64,000 bases of DNA from Taishania sp045629585 (GCA_045629585.1 JAZQRM010000048.1:30175-94174), one strand, 5' to 3'. Positions 44,318 to 55,200 are shown, numbered from the stretch's first letter. Translations and numbers: made by a program. Notes: generated by a model not told the origin, from the letters alone.

Positions 44318-46927
44318 TTATTTTTGCATCAAAGCTTCGATTGCTCCTTTTAATCCATCTGGATTTTTACCACCAGCTGTAGCGTATGCCGCTTGGCCAC
44401 CACCACCTCCGTTGATCATCGGAGCGAATTCTTTGATTAAGTTTCCAGCGTGTAATCCTTTTGATTGAACTAATTCGTCAGAAACGATAATGCTCAATGA
44501 ACATTTGTCTGCTGCAATTCCACCTAAAACTCCGTAGAATGAAGAATATTCTCCTTTCAATTGGAATAAGATGTCTTTGATTGATCCAGCATCCAAGTGA
44601 ACGATTTCTCCTAAGTAAGCTACACCGTCTTTCTCGATCACGTTTGCTTTCAATTGAGCTTTAACGGCCATAGCGCGTTCTTTTTGTAATTGCTCAATCT
44701 CTTTTTGCAACTGCATGTTTTTCGCTTGTAAATCCGAAACCGCTTTCACGATGTCTTTTGGATTCTTCAAGGACTCAGCCACTTTTGCTAACGTCTCTGT
44801 GCGTTCTTTGTAGAAGTTCTCCGCTCCTTCATTTGTAATCGCTTCAATACGACGAATACCTGCAGCTACTGCTGTTTCCGTTGTAATCTTGAACAATCCA
44901 ATTTGACCAGTTGTCTGTACGTGTGTACCTCCACAAAGTTCAACTGAATCACCAAACTTGATTACACGAACTGTATCTCCGTATTTTTCACCAAACAAGG
45001 CCATAGCACCCAAAGTTTTCGCTTCTTCCATTGGAGTGTTGCGTCTTTCGTCTAAGGCGATGTTTTTACGAATTTCTTCGATTACCAACGCTTCGATTTT
45101 CGCTAATTCCTCATCCGTTACTTTAGAGAAGTGAGAGAAGTCAAAACGTAAATATCCTGGGTTAACCAATGATCCTTTTTGCTCAACGTGTGTTCCCAAA
45201 ACAGTACGCAATGCGTGGTGCAATAAGTGCGTAGCAGAGTGGTTACTTGCTGATAATTGACGATCTTTTTTGTTTACCACCGCTTTGAAAGTCGCTTCAA
45301 CGTTTGAAGGCAATTTTTCCATCAAGTGAACGATCAAGTTGTTTTCTTTCTTCGTGTCAATGATGAATGCTTTTTCTCCGTTGCTTTCGATGTATCCTTT
45401 GTCACCAACTTGACCTCCTCCTTCTGGGTAGAATGGAGTTAAGTTAAATACAACTTGGTAGAAAGTCTTTTGTTTTTGAGTTACCTTACGGTACTTCACG
45501 ATTTTTACTTCCGCTTCCAAGTGGTCGTATCCGATGAATTCTTCTACTTGGTCGTCTAATAAAATATTCCAGTCATCTGTTTCCAATGCTGTAGCAGCAC
45601 GAGAACGATCTTTTTGGATTTGTAATTCAGCGTTGAATCCTTCTTCGTCAATAGATAAATTGTTTTCTCGAGCGATCAATGAAGTTAAGTCTAACGGGAA
45701 ACCGTAAGTATCGTATAATTCAAATACGTCAGCACCAGCTAATGTATTTTTTCCTTCTGCTTTTACTTGCGTCATTAAAGCATCAATACGACGGATACCT
45801 TGCTCCAATGTACGGAAGAATGAAATTTCTTCTTCGCGAATAACTTTATAAACTAATTCCTTTTGGTTTACTAATTCAGGGAAAGCACCACCCATTGTAT
45901 CCGCTAGCGTATTGGATAATTCACACAAGAAAGGTTCTTTCAAGTTCAATGTTTGGTATCCATAACGAACGGCACGACGCAAAATACGACGGATTACATA
46001 ACCCGCACCTGTATTTGAAGGTAATTGTCCATCAGTTATCGAGAATGCAATTGCACGAACGTGATCTGCGATAACACGCAAAGCGATGTCTGTTGTTTCT
46101 GTTTCACCATATTTAGCACCAGAAATGCTTTCCATCTTTTGTATTAAAGCTTGGAATAAATCCGTATCGTAGTTAGATTGTTTTCCTTGCATAGCCATTG
46201 CCAAACGCTCTAATCCCATTCCTGTATCTACGTGTTGCGCAGGAAGTGGAACCAAAGAACCATTTGCCATACGGTTGAATTCCATGAAAACGTTATTCCA
46301 AATCTCAATTACTTGAGGATGATCTGCATTTACTAAATCTCTTCCGTCTGTTTTGGCTCTCTCCTCCTCGTTACGTAAATCCACGTGGATTTCAGTACAT
46401 GGTCCACAAGGTCCTTGATCCCCCATTTCCCAGAAGTTATCCTTCTTAGATGCAGGAATGATACGGTCCTCTGCGATATATTTTTTCCAGATGTTCAATG
46501 AATCTGTATCCATTGGCACACCATCTTTTTCGTCACCTTCAAAAATCGTTACATACAAACGATCTTTTGGTAATTTGTAAACTTCTGTCAATAATTCCCA
46601 AGCCCAAGCGATTGCTTCTTCTTTGAAATAATCTCCAAAAGACCAGTTCCCTAACATTTCGAACATCGTATGGTGGTAGGTATCTACCCCAACTTCTTCC
46701 AAGTCGTTATGTTTCCCAGAAACGCGTAAACACTTTTGGCTATTGGCGACACGTGGATTCTTCGGAACGGCATTTCCTAAGATAAAGTCTTTAAACTGGT
46801 TCATACCAGCGTTCGTAAACATCAATGTCGGGTCGTTTTTAACCACCATTGGCGCAGAAGGAACGATTTCGTGTCCTTTGCTTGCGAAAAAATCGAAAAA
46901 CTGTTTGCGTATTTCAGAAACTGTCAT
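44318..46927 (-). CDS. alaS: Alanyl-tRNA synthetase
   Basis: 869 residues, normal length. It charges tRNA-Ala and edits Ser/Gly mischarging. The catalytic domain starts KQFFDFFASKGHEIVPSAP and includes MFEMLGNWSFGDYF and GAGYVIRRILRRAVRYG. The editing domain has the zinc set SNHSATHLLHHALR and CGGTHVQTTGQIG. The C-terminal domain, with GGGGGQAAYATAGG, is present. It is single-gene, with a -7 box 28 nt upstream and a terminator downstream. Confidence 0.97.
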   Translation of the reverse strand: MTVSEIRKQFFDFFASKGHEIVPSAPMVVKNDPTLMFTNAGMNQFKDFILGNAVPKNPRVANSQKCLRVSGKHNDLEEVGVDTYHHTMFEMLGNWSFGDYFKEEAIAWAWELLTEVYKLPKDRLYVTIFEGDEKDGVPMDTDSLNIWKKYIAEDRIIPASKKDNFWEMGDQGPCGPCTEIHVDLRNEEERAKTDGRDLVNADHPQVIEIWNNVFMEFNRMANGSLVPLPAQHVDTGMGLERLAMAMQGKQSNYDTDLFQALIQKMESISGAKYGETETTDIALRVIADHVRAIAFSITDGQLPSNTGAGYVIRRILRRAVRYGYQTLNLKEPFLCELSNTLADTMGGAFPELVNQKELVYKVIREEEISFFRTLEQGIRRIDALMTQVKAEGKNTLAGADVFELYDTYGFPLDLTSLIARENNLSIDEEGFNAELQIQKDRSRAATALETDDWNILLDDQVEEFIGYDHLEAEVKIVKYRKVTQKQKTFYQVVFNLTPFYPEGGGQVGDKGYIESNGEKAFIIDTKKENNLIVHLMEKLPSNVEATFKAVVNKKDRQLSASNHSATHLLHHALRTVLGTHVEQKGSLVNPGYLRFDFSHFSKVTDEELAKIEALVIEEIRKNIALDERRNTPMEEAKTLGAMALFGEKYGDTVRVIKFGDSVELCGGTHVQTTGQIGLFKITTETAVAAGIRRIEAITNEGAENFYKERTETLAKVAESLKNPKDIVKAVSDLQAKNMQLQKEIEQLQKERAMAVKAQLKANVIEKDGVAYLGEIVHLDAGSIKDILFQLKGEYSSFYGVLGGIAADKCSLSIIVSDELVQSKGLHAGNLIKEFAPMINGGGGGQAAYATAGGKNPDGLKGAIEALMQK

Positions 46928-46955
46928 AGCTGTGAATAACTCTATTTTAAGGTTG

Positions 46956-46963
46956 CAAATTTA
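46956..46963 (-). promoter_or_regulatory. Predicted -7 box for alaS (TAAATTTG)
   Basis: Minus-strand perfect TAnnTTTG, 28 nt before the alaS ATG. Confidence 0.5.
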
Positions 46964-47153
46964 GTTGAATATTTGGACATTATCCTACTGCCAATAGATG
47001 TTTTTCATTGTAAATTGATGCTTTTAATTAAAGTGTGAGAGGGATCAATCGCTATGCGTGCCAAGTAATTTGAAAATCAATCCATTTTTAAGTTGCACAG
47101 TAGGAGAATTACTGAAATTGATTTGTGACCAATTATGCATCAAGGGAATAGCG

Positions 47154-47161
47154 TATATTTG
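47154..47161 (+). promoter_or_regulatory. Predicted -7 box for the CapA-like gene (TATATTTG)
   Basis: Perfect TAnnTTTG, 6 nt before the ATG at 47168, again a near-leaderless arrangement. It lies inside the longer frame that begins at 47135, which argues for the 47168 start. Confidence 0.5.
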
Positions 47162-47167
47162 TTGTCA

Positions 47168-48277
47168 ATGCGCTCCAATCTTTATACTTACTTCATTATG
47201 CTGCTGGTTTTGACAGGGTGTAATTCGTCGTATAATAAAGCGTCGGAGAAGGTGGGTGAGGAGATGGAAACGGAATTATCATCCGAAGCAGTTGAAAGCG
47301 ATTCCTTGATTTGGATTGCGGCCGTTGGAGATATTATGTATGGAACCAATTTCCCAGACAATAGTAGCGTTGCTCCGGACTCATTGGAATTATTTGCCAG
47401 CGTTCGCGCCTATTTCAATCAAATGGATGTCGTTTTTGGTAATCTAGAAGGTGTGATAGCAGACGATACGTCGTTGGTGGCACGAGATTGTCAGGTACCA
47501 GAACATTGTTATCGCTTCCGAATGCCCATTCGCCATGCTAAACAACTTAAGGTGGCTGGATTTAATCTACTTTCCATTGCCAACAATCACGCCAATGATT
47601 TCAAGACAATAGGAAGATTATCGACGCTACGCGTTTTGGATAGTTTGTCGTTACCTTTTGCGGGTTCTACCGAAAGACCCTATACGATTATTGAAACAAA
47701 TTCAGGTGTTAAGATTGGACTTGTCGCTTTTTCACCCAATACAGGTTCTATTCATTTACTACGTAAAGAGTTGGTTTTGGAAACCATGGCTGCGGTTCGT
47801 CCACTTTGCGATGTATTGATTGTTTCGGCACATATGGGAGGAGAAGGACTTGGATTTTTAAATTTGAGCAAAGAAGAAGAAATGTACGTGGGCGAGAAGC
47901 GTGGGAATCCGTATGTCTTTTCAAGAATGGTCATCGATGCTGGTGCAGATGTTGTGATTGGCCATGGACCGCATGTGCCGCGCGCGTTGGATGTTTACAA
48001 AGGGAAATTGATTGCTTATTCACTTGGAAATTTCATGACCTATTCACGTGTTTCGGTTGCAAACGAAATGGGGTATGCTCCGCTATTAAGAATTGCTGTT
48101 CATGCGCGTACAGGTGCTTTTGTGCGAGGAGAAGTGGTTTCATTTATTCAAGGCTATCGTCGTCCTGTTCGGTTAGATATGGAGGATAAAGCATTTCATT
48201 TAATGAAGAGGTTAACAGAAGAAGATTTCGGGAATTCTATTTTCAAATGGGAGGGTTGTCGATTTCATGGCTTGTAA
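47168..48277 (+). CDS. CapA-family lipoprotein (PGA_cap metallophosphatase-like)
   Basis: 369 residues from the ATG at 47168, which begins a clean lipoprotein signal (MLLVLTGCNSS). The CapA/PgsA fold motifs are in order: GDIMYGTNFP, FGNLEGVIAD, SIANNHANDF, VSAHMGGE, and VVIGHGPHVPRALDVYKGKLIAYSLGNF (split here as GHGPHVPRAL and YSLGNF), which form a binuclear metallophosphoesterase-like site. Family members help make or export poly-gamma-glutamate, but many Bacteroidota CapA-like proteins have no known capsule. No capB/C genes are nearby. The alternative ATG at 47135 would bury the signal. Confidence 0.85.
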   Translation: MRSNLYTYFIMLLVLTGCNSSYNKASEKVGEEMETELSSEAVESDSLIWIAAVGDIMYGTNFPDNSSVAPDSLELFASVRAYFNQMDVVFGNLEGVIADDTSLVARDCQVPEHCYRFRMPIRHAKQLKVAGFNLLSIANNHANDFKTIGRLSTLRVLDSLSLPFAGSTERPYTIIETNSGVKIGLVAFSPNTGSIHLLRKELVLETMAAVRPLCDVLIVSAHMGGEGLGFLNLSKEEEMYVGEKRGNPYVFSRMVIDAGADVVIGHGPHVPRALDVYKGKLIAYSLGNFMTYSRVSVANEMGYAPLLRIAVHARTGAFVRGEVVSFIQGYRRPVRLDMEDKAFHLMKRLTEEDFGNSIFKWEGCRFHGL

Positions 48278-48294
48278 ATTAATAAAAGGATCAA

Positions 48295-48398
48295 TTTGTG
48301 ACAGGATGTGTTTTATTTTTGTCACGTTTTTGTCACGTTTTTGTCAGTTTGACAGAAAATAAAAGTTAATGCAGTCAATTTTTACATCATTTTGTCAC
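48295..48398 (+). promoter_or_regulatory. Cluster of TTTTGTCA repeats upstream of dnaK
   Basis: TTTTTGTCACG occurs twice in tandem (48316-48337), then TTTTTGTCAG (48338-48347) with an inverted partner TTTGACAGAAAA, and again TTTTGTCAC at 48390-48398. An inverted TGTGACA lies at 48296-48302. The cluster is 91-194 nt before the dnaK ATG. A near -7 box, TAAAGTTG, follows at 48426-48433. A binding site for a heat-shock regulator is inferred. Confidence 0.5.
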
Positions 48399-48488
48399 TT
48401 TTCATTTCGTTTTTTTCCTTGGCATTAAAGTTGAGAATACAGAAACGTAATTAATCAATTTTCAAGAATTAAAATAAAACAAAATATA

Positions 48489-50378
48489 ATGGGAAAGATT
48501 ATTGGTATTGACTTAGGAACAACCAACTCATGTGTATCCGTAATGGAAGGGAATGAGCCAGTTGTAATCTCAAATGCAGAGGGTAAAAGAACAACTCCAT
48601 CTGTAGTTTCATTTGCAGACGGTGGTGAGCGTAAGGTTGGAGATCCTGCAAAACGTCAGGCTATCACAAATCCAACTAAGACGATTTATTCTATTAAGCG
48701 TTTCATGGGTTCATCTTATGATGAAGTTGCTAAAGAAATCGCGCGTATGCCATACAAAGTGGTTAAAGGTGATAACAATACGCCACGTGTTGAAATCGAT
48801 GACCGCAAATATACAGCACAAGAGATTTCTGCAATGATTTTGCAGAAAATGAAGCAAACTGCTGAAGATTATTTAGGACAAGAAGTAACAGAAGCAGTAG
48901 TAACTGTACCGGCTTACTTTAATGATGCACAACGTCAAGCAACTAAAGAAGCAGGTGAAATTGCTGGTTTGACTATCAAACGTATCATCAATGAGCCTAC
49001 TGCAGCAGCATTGGCTTATGGAATGGACAAAAAAGGTGTAGACCAAAAAATCGCTGTATTTGACTTTGGTGGTGGTACGCATGATGTATCTATCTTAGAG
49101 TTGGGTGACGGTGTATTTGAAGTATTGTCAACTGACGGTGATACTCACTTAGGAGGTGATGATGTAGATGAGGCAATCATTTCTTGGTTAGCTGACGAAT
49201 TTAAAAATGATGAGGGTGTTGATTTACGTCAAGATCCAATGGCTTTACAACGTTTGAAAGAAGCTGCTGAAAAAGCGAAAATTGAGTTGTCTTCAACAAC
49301 TTCTTCAGAAATTAATTTGCCATACATCATGCCAGTTAATGGTATTCCAAAACACTTGGTAAGAACATTGACTCGTGCTAAATTTGAGCAATTAATTTCT
49401 GATATCGTTGAAAGAACGATCGCTCCTTGTCGTTCAGCATTGAAAAATGCAGGATTACAACCAGCTGATATCGATGAAGTAATCTTAGTAGGTGGATCAA
49501 CTCGTATTCCAATTATTCAAGATGCTGTTGAGCGTTTCTTCGGTAAATCGCCAAATAAAGGAGTTAATCCAGATGAAGTTGTAGCAGTAGGTGCAGCAAT
49601 CCAAGGTGGTGTATTAACAGGTGAGGTTAAAGACGTATTGTTATTAGACGTTATTCCTTTGTCTGTTGGTATTGAAACAATGGGTGGTGTTTTCACTAAA
49701 TTGATCGATGCTAACACGACTATTCCAACTAAAAAATCAGAAGTGTTCTCAACAGCTTCAGATAACCAACCATCAGTAGATATTCACGTATTACAAGGTG
49801 AACGTACGATGGCTAGTGACAACAAAACATTAGGGCGTTTCCAATTGTCTGACATTCCTGCAGCTCAACGTGGTGTTCCTCAAATCGAAGTTACTTTTGA
49901 TATCGATGCAAATGGTATCATGAATATCTCTGCGAAAGATAAAGGAACAGGAAAAGTACAATCTATAAAGATTGAAGCATCTTCTGGTTTATCTGACGAA
50001 GAAATTGCACGGATGAAAGCAGAGGCTGAGGCACATGCAGACGAGGATAAGAAAAGAGCTGAAGAAGCAGAGTTAGTTAACAAAGCAGATTCTACAATTT
50101 TCCAAACGGAGCGTCAATTGAAAGAATACGGAGATAAAATCCCAGTGGACAAAAAACAACCAATCGAAGATGCTTTAGCAACTTTGAAAGCTGAGTTTGA
50201 AGCTAAAAACATTGGTGGTTTACAAGTAGCAATGGATAATTTGAATAATTTATTCCAAGCAGCATCTCAAGATATGTACAACGCAGCTAACGCTGACGGT
50301 GGTGCAGATCAAGGTGGTTCGTCTCAATCTAATGCTGGTGACGAAGTAACTGATGTTGACTTCGAAGAAGTTAAATAA
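48489..50378 (+). CDS. dnaK: Molecular chaperone DnaK (Hsp70)
   Basis: 629 residues. ATP-driven chaperone that binds hydrophobic peptide stretches. Signature segments: IGIDLGTTNSCVSVMEG, FDFGGGTHDVSILELG, and the third one, VILVGGSTRIPIIQDAV. The second signature has His where most DnaK have Phe (GGGTFDVS). The C-terminal lid ends in a Gly/Gln/Ser-rich tail and a final EEVK. There is no grpE or dnaJ nearby. Repeats before the gene may control it; a hairpin terminator follows. Confidence 0.98.
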   Translation: MGKIIGIDLGTTNSCVSVMEGNEPVVISNAEGKRTTPSVVSFADGGERKVGDPAKRQAITNPTKTIYSIKRFMGSSYDEVAKEIARMPYKVVKGDNNTPRVEIDDRKYTAQEISAMILQKMKQTAEDYLGQEVTEAVVTVPAYFNDAQRQATKEAGEIAGLTIKRIINEPTAAALAYGMDKKGVDQKIAVFDFGGGTHDVSILELGDGVFEVLSTDGDTHLGGDDVDEAIISWLADEFKNDEGVDLRQDPMALQRLKEAAEKAKIELSSTTSSEINLPYIMPVNGIPKHLVRTLTRAKFEQLISDIVERTIAPCRSALKNAGLQPADIDEVILVGGSTRIPIIQDAVERFFGKSPNKGVNPDEVVAVGAAIQGGVLTGEVKDVLLLDVIPLSVGIETMGGVFTKLIDANTTIPTKKSEVFSTASDNQPSVDIHVLQGERTMASDNKTLGRFQLSDIPAAQRGVPQIEVTFDIDANGIMNISAKDKGTGKVQSIKIEASSGLSDEEIARMKAEAEAHADEDKKRAEEAELVNKADSTIFQTERQLKEYGDKIPVDKKQPIEDALATLKAEFEAKNIGGLQVAMDNLNNLFQAASQDMYNAANADGGADQGGSSQSNAGDEVTDVDFEEVK

Positions 50379-50406
50379 TAGAGTTTAGAGTACGTTTTTA
50401 ATACTC

Positions 50407-50442
50407 AAAACCCCAAGTAATTTAGTTTACTTGGGGTTTTTT
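50407..50442. terminator. Bidirectional terminator between dnaK and the convergent gene
   Basis: Perfect 14-bp stem AAAACCCCAAGTAA (50407-50420) / TTACTTGGGGTTTT (50427-50440), loop of 6 nt, then TT. Confidence 0.9.
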
Positions 50443-50494
50443 ATGTTTTAATAGTATTCTATTTACATGTTTACTTGACCAACTTCTACTATGC

Positions 50495-51304
50495 TTAATA
50501 ATAGGTCGGAGTGGTATATTGGATTACTCTTTCATGTCCTTGAAAATTTCCGATAGAATCAAAGCGTAAACGATCTAATACAATCGTTGTTGTCTGGCCA
50601 ATTCCTTTATAAAATGATTCTCCGATAAATTCCACGTTTAAACCATTATTAGCTTCTCGTCTGTAACAGATCGGCATGTAAGTTTCACCAGGTATGGAAG
50701 GAATGTATTTTACATATTCTCTCCATGAGTAAGGGAAAAGCTTTTTACATGATGTCCATTCCGTCCAGCTTGCTTCCGCAAATTCAACGGCCTTCTTTCC
50801 TCCTTTATGAACTCCATAAATAAATGGATAGGATGGTGCTTTAGGATAGGATCCTGTCGCAATAGCGAAGTAAAACTTGAAGTCACCGATGATTATGATG
50901 GCAATAAAGCGATAATTAACTCCGATTGTTGGAATTGGTAATTGCTCAAATTCATTTCGATCATGTTCAGAAGGTGCTTGTACGACAACGGTTGGATGTG
51001 CAGGAATAGAATGTTCAAATTCAAGAACTACTTGTAAAATGTCATATTTTGAACCACCTAACGAACGAGGTCTTTCTCCTACCAAAACGATTTTGTCAAA
51101 TCGATCACCTGTAATATTAAACTCTAAAGACAAATAAAATTCTGTAAAAACAGGGAATGGAGTTTTTAAAGTTACCACTGCAAATGGGTGTAGTTCTGGA
51201 TGTTGTCTTTTAATTGCATCTGCCTTATCAGAGGTGATTAGTTGAATGTTTTCTATATTCTTATAAACCTCAATCAAACCATTCAAATAATTATTATCGC
51301 TCAT
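50495..51304 (-). CDS. Uncharacterised protein
   Basis: 269 residues, no signal peptide, mostly beta-rich with aromatic clusters (YRFIAIIIIGDFKFYFAIATG near residue 135 and PYSWREYVKYIP near 200). One run of hydrophobics is too broken for a membrane span. No motif is recognised. It is transcribed alone, convergent with dnaK, next to another unknown gene that points the other way. Confidence 0.65.
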   Translation of the reverse strand: MSDNNYLNGLIEVYKNIENIQLITSDKADAIKRQHPELHPFAVVTLKTPFPVFTEFYLSLEFNITGDRFDKIVLVGERPRSLGGSKYDILQVVLEFEHSIPAHPTVVVQAPSEHDRNEFEQLPIPTIGVNYRFIAIIIIGDFKFYFAIATGSYPKAPSYPFIYGVHKGGKKAVEFAEASWTEWTSCKKLFPYSWREYVKYIPSIPGETYMPICYRREANNGLNVEFIGESFYKGIGQTTTIVLDRLRFDSIGNFQGHERVIQYTTPTYY

Positions 51305-51512
51305 ATTTAATTTTTCTTTAAAAAATCCCTACTCTAATTGCTTTTCGGGTTCCGCTTTTAATCAACCCCAATTTCAAACAAAAAACAGCAAAATAAAAAC
51401 CAATTAACACTTGTTGGGATAATTAAAAGCAAGAACTAAAAAACTGAAATCACCACAAATCATCTCAATTATTATTGTCGATTAAAATGACTATTTTTAT
51501 TTAAAAAAAACG

Positions 51513-52157
51513 ATGAAAGCTTTACTTTATAGTGTACTAGTCACATTTCTATGTAGTCTTATTTTTAGAATGGAACATTGGCCTTTTGGTGGTTTGTTGA
51601 CGATGATTTCATTGTTTTTACTTTTTCTATTTGCAGTTGTTAACAGTGTTGGGAAAAAGCAAGTTTTTAAAATTGATATTCTTGGAGGTTGGACACTTTA
51701 CTTTTGGGGAATGGTAATTGTATTTAAGTTACTTTTTTGGCCTGGAGCATCAATTCTATTATTTCCAGCAGTAGCAATAAGTATTGCTTTTTTGTTCTTT
51801 AGTAGACAAAAGAAGTGGAAAGAAATTGCTAAACCGGTCTTGTTTACGATCTTATTTTCTCTTCTATTCGTTTTTTTGCCTAACCATAAATTGTACTATC
51901 TTATAAACTTGAACCCATTATTCAATAAAGAACCTAAAGAAATTCCTTCTTCAGCATGGGAAACGTACAGTTGGTTACTTTATAAATCTGGGAATAAAGA
52001 GCAATCTTTACAGGCAAATAAGAAGGCGCTCAAATCATTAGAATTTAATTACAACCTTTTAAATCGAGGAAATGATGTTTATGAAATTGAAAAGCAATTG
52101 ATTCTTGAAAATCGAGCAGCAATAGAAAGTGATAATTGGACAACCTTCGATTGGTAA
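51513..52157 (+). CDS. Uncharacterised membrane protein with HWPxG/FWPGA motifs
   Basis: 214 residues. Four or five N-terminal hydrophobic segments (about 1-135), then a soluble helical tail. The repeated motifs RMEHWPFGG and KLLFWPGAS resemble the HWPGA membrane motifs seen in GldL-type gliding/T9SS motor proteins, but there is no GldL context and the tail is different. The C-terminal half contains AWETYSWLLYKSGNKEQSLQ, which could be a TPR-like helix pair. Function is unknown; the GldL resemblance is motif-level inference. Confidence 0.65.
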   Translation: MKALLYSVLVTFLCSLIFRMEHWPFGGLLTMISLFLLFLFAVVNSVGKKQVFKIDILGGWTLYFWGMVIVFKLLFWPGASILLFPAVAISIAFLFFSRQKKWKEIAKPVLFTILFSLLFVFLPNHKLYYLINLNPLFNKEPKEIPSSAWETYSWLLYKSGNKEQSLQANKKALKSLEFNYNLLNRGNDVYEIEKQLILENRAAIESDNWTTFDW

Positions 52158-52249
52158 ACTGTTTTTTGTTATTGTAGATCCATTATAAGAAGAACTTTAC
52201 CAATTGGACTCCCTATTTCTTGTTACCTTTATGGTTTCAATTTTTATAT

Positions 52250-55200
52250 ATGCATGATAATCCTTTTCAATCCTATATTGAACAATACGCAGCTCAAGCA
52301 GAACGTGTAGCAGCTGATAAAATGGAAGTTTTGGATGTGTATTTTGAAAAAGAACATGTACGAGGATCTATTCAGGAAGGACGAACATATATCACCAGCA
52401 TTAATTTCACATCGACCAAAGTAACGAATGCAGTTTGCACTTGTTTCTATGAAAAATTGGGGCCTTGTAGACATATAATAGCGACTTTAAGACATGTAGA
52501 AACAATTTTGAATGATCCAGATGAGGAGGAGAATGAAAAATCCAGTTTAAAATTAGTAAAGGATAAAAAAAGCTTTACTCTTGAAGACGTGAATATATTA
52601 GAATTGGATGAACGTGAGCTTAAACCTATAGCTATTCCAATTCCTATTCAGACGAATTATGACGCTAGATTAGATCTTAGAAAGGCTTCAATTGACCCAA
52701 ATACTATTACAGCCAAAATTAATAAAGGCTTTAAGGAGGATTGGATTGTACGTATATTTCAAGGTGAAAGACATCTAGAATTACAATGTTCGTGCTTTAA
52801 TCCATCAAAAAAAATATGTGAACACATCTATTTTGTGTTACTACAAATTGGAAGGGAATACGAATTACAACTTGCTTTTAATAAAGAGAAAAGACAGGCT
52901 TGTTTGGCTGAGCACGCTAAGGAAATAGGTTTACATGAAGTCGAAAACTGGGACGATTTATTCTCGCTCACCTACGACTACAATCGATTGCACATTCAAG
53001 CAAAATATACCATGCTTTCTTTATCGGATGTGGAAAAAGAGCAATTGAAAAAGCAATTGTTGCCCACATTTTCGTTGCCGAAAAGTACCGATTTTGGCAA
53101 GTTAGAGTTTCTGTTGGTAGATCAATCTCCTTACAATCAACAACTAGAATTTACATTATACCAAGCTTCTTTGACAAAGGGTGGTGAAATAAAATCACCT
53201 TTCGATAAAGTTGATTTGAATGAAAAAATGAGAGGGGAACGCAACCCTGACAATCTTGTGTTTTACGCTTCTTTAATTCAGCAGGATAGTTATGAAGAAC
53301 AGTTTTATTTATATGCTGATATTGTCAAAAATCCGATCGACTTCCCCGTTTATTACCATGATAACGCAAAGGATAGTAAACGTATCAGCGCTAAAAACTT
53401 GATCTTAATTGATTTGAAAATTGCAGCGGTGGAAACACAAATTGCGGTTAAACAATCGGGCGATTTCTTTGTAATGACTTGTGATGTTAAGGTGGAAAAC
53501 AAATGGTATTCATCAAGAAATATCAACTTGTTAGGTGCTTTTTTTCTTAATGAGAATAAATTGTTTTTCATACAAAAGGAAGCTGTTTTGCAAGTGATTC
53601 GTTTCTTTAAAAGTAAAAATCATGAGGTTTTTATTCATAACTCACAGTTTGACACGTTTAGAACGGAGTTTTTAGAACCACTTGAAAACAATGTCAAAGT
53701 TGAATATAGCTTTGTGAAAAAAGCACCGGCCAAACTGGTGAAACAAAAAGCGCTTAATCGTTTATCCGAGTTCTTAATTTATCTTTCTGAATCCGATGAT
53801 TTTATTTTGATCACACCAGTGGTAATGTACGGGGATACGGAGGTAAATGTGTTGTCAAAGCGTACCGTATTAACCGAAAATCCGGACGGTACTCTTTTCT
53901 CGGTAGATCGTCTAGTGGATAAAGAATTGCAATTTTTACAGGATATACAAAAGGAACATTGCAATTTTCAGCAAGAAACCCAACAACCGTTTTTTTATCT
54001 CCATAAAAAAGAATTTCTGGACGGCGGATGGTTTTTAGACGTTTTTGATCATTGGCGAGAAAAAGGATATTCGATTTTAGGATTTAATCAAATCAAAAAC
54101 AATCGACTCAATGCAAATAAGATGAAAGTCAATATGCAAGTGAAATCAGGGATTGATTGGTTTGATACAGAAATTAAGATAAACTTTGGTAAGCAAACTG
54201 TTGAATTAAAAGATATTCAAAAAGCAATCATTAATCGATCTCGATTTGTACAATTAGGCGATGGTACGCAAGGTGTTTTACCTGAATCATGGATGCAAAA
54301 GTTTGCATTACAGTTTCGACATGCTGAACTGCAAAATGATTTGTTGCGCGTTCATAAAAGCAATTTTCACATCATTGATGATTTGTTTGAAGCCGAATTA
54401 CTATCCAATGACATAAAAAAAGAAGTAAAAAGCTATAAAGCAAAATTAAATTCGTTTCAAAAGATAGAAAAGGTAAAGGTTCCTTCCTCTTTAAAAGGTG
54501 AATTAAGAGATTACCAAAAAGAAGGATTGAATTGGCTTAATTTTTTAGATGATTTTGGTTTTGGAGGTGTTTTAGCGGATGATATGGGACTGGGTAAAAC
54601 CATACAAATCATTAGTTATATATTACTTCAAATCGAAAAAGGTCGAACGGAACCTAATTTGGTGATTCTGCCAACTTCTTTACTTTTTAATTGGCAAAGG
54701 GAATTAGAAAAATTTGCTCCATCTTTAAAGTTTATCGTCTTACATGGTAATAATCGGAACACCAATGCGGTAGATTTTAATGCCGTTAACGTTGTGATTA
54801 CGACGTATGGAACAATGTTGTCGGATATTGAAATATTACGTAAAACACGTTTTAATTTGGTGATTTTAGATGAGTCCCAAGCCATAAAAAGTCCAAGTTC
54901 TAAACGCTATAAAGCGGCTCGTCTTTTAAATGGACGTCAGCATTTGGCAATGACTGGAACACCAATAGAAAACAATACATTTGACTTGTACGCACAACTT
55001 TCTTTTGCAATACCCGGATTATTAGGCAGTGCAAAACGTTTTTCAGATGAATTTGCCGTTCCAATTGATAAATTTCAAGATTCTGGTAGAGCGAAAGAAT
55101 TACAAAATAAGATTCATCCCTTTGTTTTAAGGAGGACTAAGGCACAAGTGGCTAAGGAATTACCTGAGAAAACGGAGATGGTGTTGTATTGTGAAATGGA

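Noticed and set aside
47135..47167. Upstream ATG for the CapA-like gene
   Set aside because: A -7 box lies between it and the second ATG, and the second ATG starts a clean lipoprotein signal.
52220..52249. TTG start for the SNF2 gene
   Set aside because: The ATG at 52250 is a better start, and the ten extra residues add no domain.
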